64,000 nucleotides of DNA from Mycobacterium colombiense (lineage in GTDB: Bacteria; Actinomycetota; Actinomycetes; Mycobacteriales; Mycobacteriaceae). The notes beneath the pieces were generated by a model. It saw nothing but the letters and a program-made list of their open reading frames with translations. It was not told the DNA's origin and did not search any database. The DNA lies in contig NZ_MBEI01000031.1 of NCBI RefSeq assembly GCF_001953985.1, positions 1 through 64,000 of the forward strand. Reading direction: 5' to 3'. The number at the start of each line of letters is the position of its first letter. Within the stretch, counting starts at the first letter, position 1. Both the position numbers and the translations under genes were made by a program. Positions 46,136 through 54,681 of this stretch are shown in pieces.

Positions 46136-46204
46136 CTGGCATGACTATCGCAGCCGAGCGCTGGGAATGTCAACGCCCCGACCCCGCGGCGGTAAGTTGT
46201 TCTG

Positions 46205-46594
46205 GTGACGCCGACCTTCGCTGACCTTGCCGAGACTCAGTACATCCTGCTGACCACGTTCACCAAGGACGGCAAGCCCAAGCCGACGCCGATCTGGGCA
46301 GCCCTGGACAAGCAGCGCGGGGACCGACTCTTGGTCATCACTCAGGAAAAGTCCTGGAAGGTCAAGAGAATCCGCAACACCCCGCGGGTCACGCTGGCCA
46401 CCTGCACCATGAACGGCCGGCCCACCAGCGAGGCCATCGAGGGGACCGCGGCCATCCTCGACAAGTCGGAAACGGCCGCCGTCTACGACGCGATCGGCAA
46501 GCGCTACGGCGTCGTGGGCAAGGTGTTCAATTTCTTCAGCAAACTGCGCGGCGGCATGGACAACAACGTCGGACTCGAATTGAAAGTGGCCTGA
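46205..46594 (+). CDS. PPOX-class F420/flavin-dependent protein (Rv2061c-like)
   Basis: The 129-residue split-barrel protein reads YILLTTFTKDGKPKPTPIWAALD at its start, then KSWKVKRIRNTPRVTLATC, and a C-terminal FNFFSKLRGGMDNNVGLEL. This is the PPOX-class F420-dependent type that is common in mycobacteria. Position next to the cobN region matches Rv2061c. Substrate unknown. GTG 46205; the DJ-1-like gene follows 13 bp later, so the two form a small operon divergent from the DUF1214 operon. Confidence 0.88.
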   Translation: MTPTFADLAETQYILLTTFTKDGKPKPTPIWAALDKQRGDRLLVITQEKSWKVKRIRNTPRVTLATCTMNGRPTSEAIEGTAAILDKSETAAVYDAIGKRYGVVGKVFNFFSKLRGGMDNNVGLELKVA

Positions 46595-46607
46595 ACGCCA
46601 AGGCTCC

Positions 46608-47471
46608 GTGGCCACCGTTCTCATCCCGATCCCGGACCGCGACTTCGACCCGACCGAGGTCGCGGTCAGCTGGAAGGTGTTGACGGGAAGCGGCCACCGG
46701 GTGGTATTCGCGACCGAAACCGGCGCGCCCGGGGTCGCCGACGACATCATGGTGACGGGCCGCGGACTGGACCTCTGGTCCGCGCTGCCAGTGCTGGGCG
46801 GCATCCCGCTGATCGGGCTCACGCTGCGCGCCAACAAAGACGGCCGCAGCGCTTACCGAGACATGGTGCATTCCAACGAGTTTCAACATCCGCTTACCTG
46901 GGCGGAGGCCGGTCTCGACGGCGTCGACGCGCTGCTGTTGCCGGGCGGTCACCGCGCCCGCGGGATGCGTAGCTACATCGACAGCGGCATCCTGCACCGG
47001 CTGGTGGTGGAGGCCTTCGCCCGCCAGCTGGTGGTCGCCGCCATCTGTCACGGGGTGCTGCTCGCCGCGCGCAGCGTCGATCCCAGAACCGGCCGTTCCG
47101 TCCTGTACGGACGCAAGACCACGGCGTTGACGTGGGCAATGGAGCGGTTGGCCTGGCGCCTCACCCGGTTGACCCGGTTCTGGGATCGCGACTATTACCG
47201 GACCTATACCGAGGAGCCGGGCCAACCCGGCGGGTACATGTCGGTGCAGTCGGAAGTCACACGCGCGCTTGAAGTTCCGGCCGACTTCCGTGACGTCGCC
47301 CGCGGATCACCGCACTGGCGGCGAAAAACCTCGGGCATGGTGCGCGATACGGCGACCGACGCGCGGCCCGCATTCGTCGTCGATGACGGCGGCTACGTGT
47401 CGGCGCGCTGGCCCGGCGATACCCACACGTTCGCAACGGTGTTGGCGCAGAAGTTGAACGCGGCGCGCTGA
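46608..47471 (+). CDS. DJ-1/PfpI family protein
   Basis: The 287-residue protein has the class I glutamine-amidotransferase-like fold of DJ-1/PfpI: VLIPIPDRDFDPTEVAVSWKVL, GLDGVDALLLPGGHRARGM and the nucleophile elbow VVAAICHGVLLAAR with Cys in AICHG. Family members act as chaperones, glyoxalases or hydrolases; which applies here cannot be read. The C-terminal third is longer than in the plain family. GTG 46608. It converges on the dienelactone hydrolase gene with a 4-bp gap. Confidence 0.85.
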   Translation: MATVLIPIPDRDFDPTEVAVSWKVLTGSGHRVVFATETGAPGVADDIMVTGRGLDLWSALPVLGGIPLIGLTLRANKDGRSAYRDMVHSNEFQHPLTWAEAGLDGVDALLLPGGHRARGMRSYIDSGILHRLVVEAFARQLVVAAICHGVLLAARSVDPRTGRSVLYGRKTTALTWAMERLAWRLTRLTRFWDRDYYRTYTEEPGQPGGYMSVQSEVTRALEVPADFRDVARGSPHWRRKTSGMVRDTATDARPAFVVDDGGYVSARWPGDTHTFATVLAQKLNAAR

Positions 47472-47475
47472 CCCG

Positions 47476-48183
47476 TTACGTCGCGGCGCCGGCGCCCAGA
47501 TGCTCGCCGAAGAAGGCGAACACCCGTCGCCACGCATCCTCGGTTGCCTCGCGGTCGTAGCCGAAACCCGTGATCCGAAGCAGCGGTTGGCCCGGCAGCT
47601 CGTTGGCGAAGCTGTGCCCGACGCCCGGATACGTCTTCACATCGGCGGTGATGTTCTTGGCCGCGATGGTCTTGTTCAGCTTCTCGGGTGCACCCCGGCC
47701 CAGCGGGTCACGGCCGCCGAAGCTGGCCACGACCGGGCACGCGCCGTCCAGCGTCTTGTCCAGGTTGCGGGGCAGGGGAGTGCCGTAGAACGGAGCGGAG
47801 GCACCGAAACCCTTGGGGGACATGACAAGAGCGAACTGGCCGCCCATGCAGAAACCCGCGATGCCGACCTGTCCCGAACACTGCGGCATGGCCTTCAGGT
47901 GGTCGCGCGCGGCCAGGATGTCCTCGAGGGCACGGCCGCGTTGCGTCTGCAGCTCCTTCATGACGCGGGTGATGCAGCGGATGCGGCCACCGCGCGAATA
48001 CAGGTTCGGGGTGACCGCCAGATAACCCGCCGCGGCGATGCGGTCGTTAATCGACTGCTTGTCCCGGCCGTAGCCGATCGCGTCGTGGATCACCACCACG
48101 CCCGGCCACGGGCCTTGCCCCGAGGGCGTGCTCAGTAACGCATCGATCGGGCCGTCGGGCGTATCGATCTGAATCGTCGTCAT
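47476..48183 (-). CDS. Dienelactone hydrolase family protein (Rv2054-like)
   Basis: Alpha/beta hydrolase with a cysteine nucleophile, 235 residues. The triad is Cys in IAGFCMGGQFAL, Asp probably in ASFGGRDPLG and His in YPGVGHSFANE. The N-terminus is IQIDTPDGPIDALLSTPSG. Known enzymes of the family open the lactone ring of dienelactones; the substrate here is unknown. ATG 48183; it diverges from fxsA with a gap of 73 bp. Position matches Rv2054. Confidence 0.9.
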   Translation of the reverse strand: MTTIQIDTPDGPIDALLSTPSGQGPWPGVVVIHDAIGYGRDKQSINDRIAAAGYLAVTPNLYSRGGRIRCITRVMKELQTQRGRALEDILAARDHLKAMPQCSGQVGIAGFCMGGQFALVMSPKGFGASAPFYGTPLPRNLDKTLDGACPVVASFGGRDPLGRGAPEKLNKTIAAKNITADVKTYPGVGHSFANELPGQPLLRITGFGYDREATEDAWRRVFAFFGEHLGAGAAT

Positions 48184-48256
48184 AGCGTCATCTAACTGCA
48201 ACCACACCGGCGAGCACCACGGGAACTTGGGCGCGGTCCGCGCACGTTGGTCAGGC

Positions 48257-48796
48257 ATGGTGTCGCGGCTGTTGCTGATCTACGCCGTCGTCGAGCTCGC
48301 GGTGATCTTCGCGCTGGTGTCGGCGATCGGATGGGGCTGGACCCTGCTGGCGCTGGTGGGGACGTTCCTGCTCGGCTGGGGCCTCGTGGCCCCGATGGCC
48401 GGGTCACACCTCATCCGCCGGATCGGGCAACTGCGCTCGGGCCTGACCGATCAACGCGCCGCGGGTGACGGTGTGCTGGTCAGCCTGGCCGCGCTCCTCG
48501 TGCTCGTTCCCGGCCTGGTCAGCACGGCGCTCGGCTTGATGCTGCTGATCCCGCCGGTGCGGTCGGCCGTCGGCCCCGGGTTGACGGCCAGGGCGGTGCG
48601 CAGGCTGCAGCGCCAGATGCCCGGACTTAGTTACGCGAGCGCCTTTCGCGCGGAGCCCCAACCGTCGTATCCGAGCGGGTACTACTCGGAAGCGGGCTCG
48701 AATGCCGGCTATGGCCACGGCGACTACATCGACGGCGAGGTCATCGACGTCCGCGACGTCGAGGCGCCGGCGCCGCAACGATTCGACGGACGCTGA
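48257..48796 (+). CDS. fxsA: FxsA family membrane protein
   Basis: The 179-residue protein has paired hydrophobic segments, LLLIYAVVELAVIFALVSAI with TLLALVGTFLLGWGLVAPMAG, and GVLVSLAALLVLVPGLVSTALG with LLIPPVRS. Between them is the conserved loop GSHLIRRIGQL, and the C-terminal tail is soluble and Tyr/Gly/Asp-rich (GYGHGDYIDGEVIDV). FxsA in E. coli is an inner-membrane protein that relieves phage exclusion; its normal role is unknown. ATG 48257 gives the length of the mycobacterial proteins. The amidohydrolase gene follows after 73 bp. Confidence 0.92.
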   Translation: MVSRLLLIYAVVELAVIFALVSAIGWGWTLLALVGTFLLGWGLVAPMAGSHLIRRIGQLRSGLTDQRAAGDGVLVSLAALLVLVPGLVSTALGLMLLIPPVRSAVGPGLTARAVRRLQRQMPGLSYASAFRAEPQPSYPSGYYSEAGSNAGYGHGDYIDGEVIDVRDVEAPAPQRFDGR

Positions 48797-48869
48797 CGCG
48801 ACGCGGCGAACCCGCCGACCGTTACTCGACATCCGAACCGTTGCACGTAGTTTTGGCCTGTGACCGATC

Positions 48870-50480
48870 GTGCCCGTTAGTCCCGCACCGGTGACCCTGC
48901 TGATCAATGGCCGGGTGCACAGTCCGGCCCAGCCCGACGCGACGGCGATGGCCGTCCGCGACGGCGTGGTGGCATGGCTGGGCAGCGACGAGGTCGGCCG
49001 TCGCATGTTTCCCGATGCCGACGTCGAAGATCTCCGGGGCGGGTTCGTGGCGCCGGGGTTCGTGGACAGCCACATCCATCTCACCGCCACCGGGCTGACG
49101 CTCAGCGGGCTGGACCTGCGCCCGGCGGCCTCGCGCGCCCAGTGCCTGCAGATGGTCGCCGAGTACGCCGCCGCCCACCCCGGCCAGCCGGTGTGGGGCC
49201 ACGGCTGGGACGAAACCTCGTGGCCGGAGAACGCGTCGCCCGGCGTCGGCGACCTGGACGCCGTACTCGGCGACCGGCCCGCCTACCTGGCCCGCGTGGA
49301 CGTGCACTCCGCGCTGGCGTCGACGGGCCTGCGACGGCTGGTCACGGAGCTGTCGGCGGCCGCGGGTTTCAGCGCCGAGGGGCCGCTGGTCGGCGACGCA
49401 CACCATCTGGTGCGGGCCGTCGCCCGGGGCCTGCTGACGGGCGAACAGCTCGCCGAAGCCCGTGCCGCAGCGCTGCGGGCCGCCGCCGCGGCCGGCATCG
49501 TCGCGGTCCACGAATGCGCCGGCCCCGAGATCGGCGGGATCGACGACTGGCTGCAGTTGCGGGCCCTCGATCATGGCGTCGAGGTGATCGGTTATTGGGG
49601 TGAGCCGGTGAGCAGCCCCGCCCAGGCGCGCGAGCTGATGGCGGTGACCGGAGCCCACGGCCTGGCCGGGGACCTGTTCGTCGACGGGGCCCTGGGGTCG
49701 CGCACCGCGTGGCTGCATGAGCCGTACGCGGACGCCCCGGACTGCACGGGTACCTGCCATCTGGATTCGGATGCCGTCGAGGCGCACGTGCGGGCGTGCA
49801 CCCAGGCCGAGGTCACCGCCGGATTCCACGTCATCGGGGACGCCGCGGTCGCGACGGCGGTGGATGCTTTCGAGCGCGTCGTCGCCGACCTCGGGCCGGT
49901 CGCCGTCGCCCGCTGCGGTCACCGCCTCGAGCACGTCGAGATGGTCAGCGCCGATCAGGCCGCCAAACTGGGCCAGTGGGGCGTCATCGCCAGCGTGCAG
50001 CCCAATTTCGATGCGCTCTGGGGCGGCGTCGACGGCATGTATGCGCGACGGCTCGGTGCCCAGCGAGGCAGTCGGCTCAACCCCTTTGCGCTGTTAGCAT
50101 CCCAAGGCGTGCCCCTCGCTCTCGGTTCCGACGCTCCGGTCACGGGCTTCGACCCGTGGGTGAGCGTGCGCGCGGCGGTCAACCACCGCACCCCCGGCAG
50201 CGGGATCTCGGGGCGGGCCGCGTTTGCTGCCGCCACCCGCGGCGGCTGGCGGGCGGCCGGCGTCCGCGACGGCAAGATGGGCACGCTGGTGCCGGGAGCG
50301 CCGGCCTCCTACGCCATCTGGGACGCCGGGGCCCTCGAGGTGCACGCCCCGCGCGACACCGTCCAGCGCTGGTCGACGGACCCGCGGTCGCGCGTGCCGG
50401 CGCTGCCGCGATTGGATCGCGACGATGCCCTACCGCGGTGCCGGCGAACGGTGCATCGGGGCGCTGTCATCCATGGCTAG
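48870..50480 (+). CDS. Amidohydrolase family 3 protein (Rv2052c-like)
   Basis: The 536-residue metal-dependent hydrolase has the YtcJ-type layout: an N-terminal beta sandwich ([12 protein letters not shown]), [20 protein letters not shown] with the HxH metal site near residue 70, [17 protein letters not shown], and [12 protein letters not shown] and [16 protein letters not shown] with the further metal ligands. The C-terminal sandwich holds [16 protein letters not shown]. Substrate unknown, probably an amide or cyclic amide. GTG 48870. The stop overlaps the lnt start by 8 bp. Position matches Rv2052c. Confidence 0.88.
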   Translation: MPVSPAPVTLLINGRVHSPAQPDATAMAVRDGVVAWLGSDEVGRRMFPDADVEDLRGGFVAPGFVDSHIHLTATGLTLSGLDLRPAASRAQCLQMVAEYAAAHPGQPVWGHGWDETSWPENASPGVGDLDAVLGDRPAYLARVDVHSALASTGLRRLVTELSAAAGFSAEGPLVGDAHHLVRAVARGLLTGEQLAEARAAALRAAAAAGIVAVHECAGPEIGGIDDWLQLRALDHGVEVIGYWGEPVSSPAQARELMAVTGAHGLAGDLFVDGALGSRTAWLHEPYADAPDCTGTCHLDSDAVEAHVRACTQAEVTAGFHVIGDAAVATAVDAFERVVADLGPVAVARCGHRLEHVEMVSADQAAKLGQWGVIASVQPNFDALWGGVDGMYARRLGAQRGSRLNPFALLASQGVPLALGSDAPVTGFDPWVSVRAAVNHRTPGSGISGRAAFAAATRGGWRAAGVRDGKMGTLVPGAPASYAIWDAGALEVHAPRDTVQRWSTDPRSRVPALPRLDRDDALPRCRRTVHRGAVIHG

Positions 50481-52536
50481 GTACCGGCTGGGCGATGACG
50501 AGCCCGCGGACCAAACCGATGCGGCCGACGAGGACGTGCCGCGGCGGCCCGACACCGACCCCATCAGCGACGAGGCCGAGTCGGACCGCGACGACCAGCC
50601 CGCCTACGTCCGCGTCGAGCCCGAGGACGACGAGCGCGACGGCGAACCCGACCGGGACGAGGACGCAGCGGAACCGGGATCGCCCGAGGGGCACGCGCCG
50701 GGTGGCGCGAGCCTGGGTGGTCGGCTCGGGACCGCGGCGCGCGGCGCGGTAACCGGGCTGGTGGCCGCGGTGGTCGCGCGACTACCCGCCGCCCAGGCCG
50801 CGATGCTGCCCCGCCTGACCCGGCTGAGTTGCGTCGTGATGGGTGGCTTACTGCTCTGCGCCAGTTTCCCGTCGCTCAATTGGTGGTGGGGTGCCGTGGT
50901 GGCCGCCGCCTTGCTGGCGTGGGTGCTGACGCACCCGGCGACCACGCCCGCGGGCGGCCTGGGTTACGCGTTCCTGTTCGGGCTGGCGTTCTACCTGCCG
51001 CTGCTGCCGTGGGTCGGGCTCCTGGTCGGCCCCATTCCGTGGATCGCGCTCGCGACCGTCTGCGCGCTGTTTCCCGCCCTCTTCGGCTTGTGCGCCGTCA
51101 TTGTGCGCCGGCTGCCCGGCTGGCCCATCTGGTTCGCGCTGATCTGGGCGGCCCAGGAGTGGCTCAAGTCGATGCTCCCGTTCGGCGGCTTCCCCTGGGG
51201 GTCGGTGGCATTCGGTCAGACCCACGGTCCGTTCCTGCCGCTGGTCCAGCTCGGCGGCGTGGCGCTGCTGTCCATGGCGATCATGCTGGTGGGCTTCAGC
51301 GCGACGGCCATCGCGCTGGAGATCGTGAAGTGGTGGCACTCCGGTCACCCGGCGCCCCGCGCGGCCGGCGACAGCGGCGCCGCGGCTGCCGGGCACCCCG
51401 ACCAGGCGCCGCCCGCGGTGGTGCTGCCCGGCGTCTGCATCTGCCTGGTGCTGTTCGCGTCGCTCATCATCTGGCCCCAGGTGCGCCACGCCGGTACCGG
51501 GTCGGGTGGCGAGCCGGCGGTGACCGTCGCGGCCGTGCAGGGCAACGTGCCGCGGCTGGGCTTCGAGTTCAACGAACAGCGGCGCGCGGTGCTGGACAAC
51601 CACGTCCAGGAAACCCTGCGGCTGGCCGAGGACGTGCGCTCCGGGGCCGCCCCGCAACCTCAATTCGTGATCTGGCCGGAAGACTCGTCGGACATCGACC
51701 CGCTGGTCAACCGCGACGCCGCCCTGGAGATCTCACAGGCCGCGGCGGCGATCGGCGCCCCGATCCTGATCGGCAGCGTGCTCGAGGTGCCGGGACGCCC
51801 GCCGCAGGATCCGAACTACACCAACACCATGATCGTGTGGAATCCGGCCACCGGCCCGGCCGATCACCATGACAAGGAAATCGTGCAGCCGTTCGGCGAG
51901 TACCTGCCGATGCCGTGGCTGTTCAAACACCTGTCCGGCTACGCCGGTCGCGCCGGAAGCTTCGTGCCCCGCCAGGGCTCCGGGGTGGTGCACATCGCGG
52001 GCGTGCCCCTCGGCGTCGCCACCTGCTGGGAGGTGATCTTCGACCGGGTGCCGCGACAAGCGGTCCGGGGCGGAGCCCAGCTGCTGGCCGTGCCGGCCAA
52101 CAACGCCACCTTCAACAAGAGGATGAGTGAGCAGCAGCTGGCATTCGCCAAGGTCCGGGCCGTCGAGCACGACCGGTACGTGGTGGTCGCGGGCACCACG
52201 GGAATCAGCGCCGTGGTGGCCCCCGACGGCGGCGAGTTGGGCCGCACCGACTTCTTCCAGCCCGCCTATCTGGACATGCAGGTGCGGCTCAAGACCAGGC
52301 TGACCCCGGCGACGCAATGGGGGCCGCTGGTGCAATGGGCGATGGCGCTGGCGGCCGGAGCGGTGATTCTGGCCGGGATACGGCACAATGGATGGTTCCC
52401 GCGTTCGGTACGTCTGCGGTCCACTCGCCAATCGGAAGGGGCCGGTGCGACCCCGGGCAAACCCCCGCCCGACGAGCACGACTTAGACACTGCGCCCGAC
52501 TCCCGGGACCGGACGCCGGCAGACGACGGCGACTGA
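50473..52536 (+). CDS. lnt: Lnt, apolipoprotein N-acyltransferase
   Basis: Membrane enzyme that adds the third acyl chain to lipoproteins. The 687-residue protein has an acidic N-terminal extension (about 1-90), then about seven membrane segments and the periplasmic nitrilase-like domain. The triad is Glu403 in VIWPEDSS, Lys468 in [13 protein letters not shown] and Cys518 in [11 protein letters not shown] last membrane helix and an acidic tail close it. ATG 50473 lies within the amidohydrolase end. In M. tuberculosis this domain is the N-terminal half of the Ppm1 fusion; here it is an independent gene with a stop codon, 63 bp before ppm1, as in M. smegmatis. Confidence 0.92.
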   Translation: MARYRLGDDEPADQTDAADEDVPRRPDTDPISDEAESDRDDQPAYVRVEPEDDERDGEPDRDEDAAEPGSPEGHAPGGASLGGRLGTAARGAVTGLVAAVVARLPAAQAAMLPRLTRLSCVVMGGLLLCASFPSLNWWWGAVVAAALLAWVLTHPATTPAGGLGYAFLFGLAFYLPLLPWVGLLVGPIPWIALATVCALFPALFGLCAVIVRRLPGWPIWFALIWAAQEWLKSMLPFGGFPWGSVAFGQTHGPFLPLVQLGGVALLSMAIMLVGFSATAIALEIVKWWHSGHPAPRAAGDSGAAAAGHPDQAPPAVVLPGVCICLVLFASLIIWPQVRHAGTGSGGEPAVTVAAVQGNVPRLGFEFNEQRRAVLDNHVQETLRLAEDVRSGAAPQPQFVIWPEDSSDIDPLVNRDAALEISQAAAAIGAPILIGSVLEVPGRPPQDPNYTNTMIVWNPATGPADHHDKEIVQPFGEYLPMPWLFKHLSGYAGRAGSFVPRQGSGVVHIAGVPLGVATCWEVIFDRVPRQAVRGGAQLLAVPANNATFNKRMSEQQLAFAKVRAVEHDRYVVVAGTTGISAVVAPDGGELGRTDFFQPAYLDMQVRLKTRLTPATQWGPLVQWAMALAAGAVILAGIRHNGWFPRSVRLRSTRQSEGAGATPGKPPPDEHDLDTAPDSRDRTPADDGD

Positions 52537-52599
52537 CCACCCTCCGTCCCACCAGGACGGCCGACACTCTTTCGTTTTCGGGCGACACAGAGGAGCTAC

Positions 52600-53394
52600 A
52601 TGACCACCGGCCAGCCGGCGCCCCACGTCCCAGGCAACCGTCCCAGCCAGCGCGTCTTGGTGATCATCCCTACCTACAACGAGCTGGAGAACCTCCCGGT
52701 CATCCACCGGCGGCTCAAAGAGGCGTGCCCGCACGTGCACCTGCTCGTAGTGGACGACAGCAGCCCCGACGGCACCGGCCGGCTCGCCGAGGAGCTGGCG
52801 GCGACCGACGCCGGCCGCACGCACGTCATGCATCGCACGGCCAAGGACGGACTGGGCGCGGCGTACCTGGCGGGTTTCGCGTGGGGCTTGAGCCGTGACT
52901 ACTCGGTGCTCGTCGAAATGGACGCCGACGGCAGCCACGCGCCCGAACAGCTGCACCGCCTGCTGGACGCCGTCGACGCCGGCGCCGACCTGGCCATCGG
53001 GTCGCGCTACGTCGAGGGCGGGACGGTGCGCAACTGGCCGAAGCGCCGCTGGGCGCTGTCCTGGACCGCGAACACCTACGCCCGGCTGGCGCTCGGCATC
53101 GGCGTGCATGACATCACCGCCGGCTACCGCGCCTACCGCCGCGAAGTACTCGAAGCGATCGACCTCGACGGCGTCGACTCCAAGGGCTACTGCTTCCAGA
53201 TCGATCTGACCTGGCGCACGATCTGCAACGGGTTCACCATCGCCGAGGTGCCCATCACCTTCACCGAGCGCGAACTCGGGGTGTCCAAGATGAGCGGCTC
53301 CAACATCCGCGAAGCCCTGGTCAAGGTCACCCGCTGGGGTGTTCAGGGCCGACGGTCGGGTGCCCGGGCCACCAGGGCCGACAACCGCACCTAG
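52600..53394 (+). CDS. ppm1: Ppm1, polyprenol monophosphomannose synthase
   Basis: GT2 family transferase that moves mannose from GDP-mannose to polyprenyl phosphate, giving the donor for lipoarabinomannan and protein mannosylation. The 264-residue protein shows [38 protein letters not shown], the metal/nucleotide motif [16 protein letters not shown] and [18 protein letters not shown]. It has no C-terminal membrane anchor, which in the fused M. tuberculosis enzyme is provided by the Lnt half; here Lnt could anchor it as a partner. A ribosome binding site (GAGGAG) precedes ATG 52600. It ends 30 bp before the opposite-strand rbpA. Confidence 0.94.
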   Translation: MTTGQPAPHVPGNRPSQRVLVIIPTYNELENLPVIHRRLKEACPHVHLLVVDDSSPDGTGRLAEELAATDAGRTHVMHRTAKDGLGAAYLAGFAWGLSRDYSVLVEMDADGSHAPEQLHRLLDAVDAGADLAIGSRYVEGGTVRNWPKRRWALSWTANTYARLALGIGVHDITAGYRAYRREVLEAIDLDGVDSKGYCFQIDLTWRTICNGFTIAEVPITFTERELGVSKMSGSNIREALVKVTRWGVQGRRSGARATRADNRT

Positions 53395-53424
53395 GTCGCG
53401 GTCCGGCCCGGGCTCAAGCCGCGG

Positions 53425-53760
53425 TCAGCCCCGGCGGCGGGTCTTGATGATCTCGAGGCGCTCCTTGAGCAGCTCTTCGAGCTCCTCCACCGAGCGACGC
53501 TCCAGCAGCATGTCCCAGTGCGTCCGCGGCGGCTTCACCTTCTTCGGCTCGGGCAGGTCGCCCTCGATCAGGGTGCCTTCGAGGCCGTTGCGGCACAGCC
53601 AGGTGCCGGGGATCTCGGCGTCGTCGGCGAAGGGAACCTCGAACTCCTCGCCGTTCTCGGTCCGGTACTTCGCGAGCTGACGCGGCGCCAGGTCGTGGTT
53701 GCGGTCAGTCTCGTAGCTCACGGCCCCGAGGCGACTGCCTCTCAGTACGCGATCAGCCAT
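53425..53760 (-). CDS. rbpA: RbpA, RNA polymerase-binding protein
   Basis: Actinobacterial transcription factor that binds RNA polymerase with the main sigma factor and stabilises open complexes. The 111-residue protein is the same length as in M. tuberculosis. It shows the N-terminal tail RVLRGSRLGAVSYETDRNHDLAPR, the core barrel (ENGEEFEVPFADDAEIPGTWLCRNG), the basic linker PKKVKPPRTHW and the sigma-interaction domain DMLLERRSVEELEELLKERLEII. ATG 53760. It converges on ppm1 and diverges from the small gene at 53943; the 182-bp gap holds its promoter. Confidence 0.96.
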   Translation of the reverse strand: MADRVLRGSRLGAVSYETDRNHDLAPRQLAKYRTENGEEFEVPFADDAEIPGTWLCRNGLEGTLIEGDLPEPKKVKPPRTHWDMLLERRSVEELEELLKERLEIIKTRRRG

Positions 53761-53942
53761 GGCTGCTACTCCTTCAGGTCTTCTTCTCGGAGCTCTCCGG
53801 CTCCCTTACTGCAGTTCGGTGCAATCTGTCCAGTTAGCAAACGCTGCGGCGATCTGCGCAGTTCCCGGCCGGGGCCGGCATACGCGACGCGACCCTTAAT
53901 GATACCGGGATCGCCGCGTAAACCCGACTAAAGTCGGCTGGC

Positions 53943-54293
53943 GTGAGCCGCCGTACCCACCCGCAGCCCTGTCGCTGGTGCGGCCGAGACGTTACCGATG
54001 CGGGAATGGGACGTCGCCGCCAGTACTGCCGGCAGTCCTGCCGGCAGCGCGCGTACGAACAACGGGCCTCGCTGAACCGCAACGGCGCGGCAGCCGTGCC
54101 CGAGGACGCGGTGGTGCTGTCGGCCGAGGACGCCGCCGACCTGTCGGATCGCGTCTACCAGGTGCGATGCGCGGCCGAGGACGTCGCCACGGCGGTCGAC
54201 GAAGGCGCCGGGGCCACCGAGCTTCGCCAGTTATGCGACGCGCTGATCCAGGCCGCCAGGGCCGCCGACGGCTGGCGCCGAGCGGGTGTGTGA
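53943..54293 (+). CDS. Small zinc-motif protein (Rv2049c position)
   Basis: The 116-residue protein starts GTG 53943 with a Cys-rich N-terminus: PCRWCGRDVTDAGMGRRRQY followed by CRQSC. Cys10, Cys13, Cys29 and Cys33 (CxxC ... CxxxC) can bind one zinc, and the surrounding Arg residues suggest nucleic-acid contact. The rest is acidic and helical (DAADLSDRVYQVRCAAEDVA, TELRQLCDALIQAARAADG). It lies between rbpA and pks12, the place of Rv2049c. Function unknown. Confidence 0.8.
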   Translation: MSRRTHPQPCRWCGRDVTDAGMGRRRQYCRQSCRQRAYEQRASLNRNGAAAVPEDAVVLSAEDAADLSDRVYQVRCAAEDVATAVDEGAGATELRQLCDALIQAARAADGWRRAGV

Positions 54294-54681
54294 CCGCTGC
54301 CGGGTCCGCGCCGCACCGAACCCTCCACGACATGCGCCTGACCACCGGCTATGGTCAGCCGGGTACAGTCGCGCCATGGACGTCGGGCCATGTCTACAGC
54401 GCACCGCTGTCCAGCGAGCACACCGGGCACCCGGCCTCACATCTTCTTTGCGCGGCGCGGCGCGGCGGTCCATGCCGGTCCTCCCGTAGCGGCCGGGAGC
54501 AGCGGACGTTTTGAAATCCAGTCGGAGTTGGCCATACTCACCAGCAATATTCTTGGGTCGGAGAGCGGCACGACGCTGGTCGGACGGGAAACGGCGTCGC
54601 CTCGTGCAGCAAAGTCCGTCAGTCGGCGAGAACCGCACCCGGCGGTGAAAGACGGCCGAACGTCGTTAGGTGAGGTTTGTG
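54294..54681. other. Non-coding leader of pks12
   Basis: This 388-bp gap contains no convincing gene; short frames in it lack start signals and family similarity. The stretch 54510-54560 is clearly lower in GC than its surroundings and is the likeliest site of the pks12 promoter. Close to the gene, AGGTGAGG at 54668-54675 can serve as ribosome binding site. No riboswitch, tRNA or repeat was seen. Confidence 0.5.
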
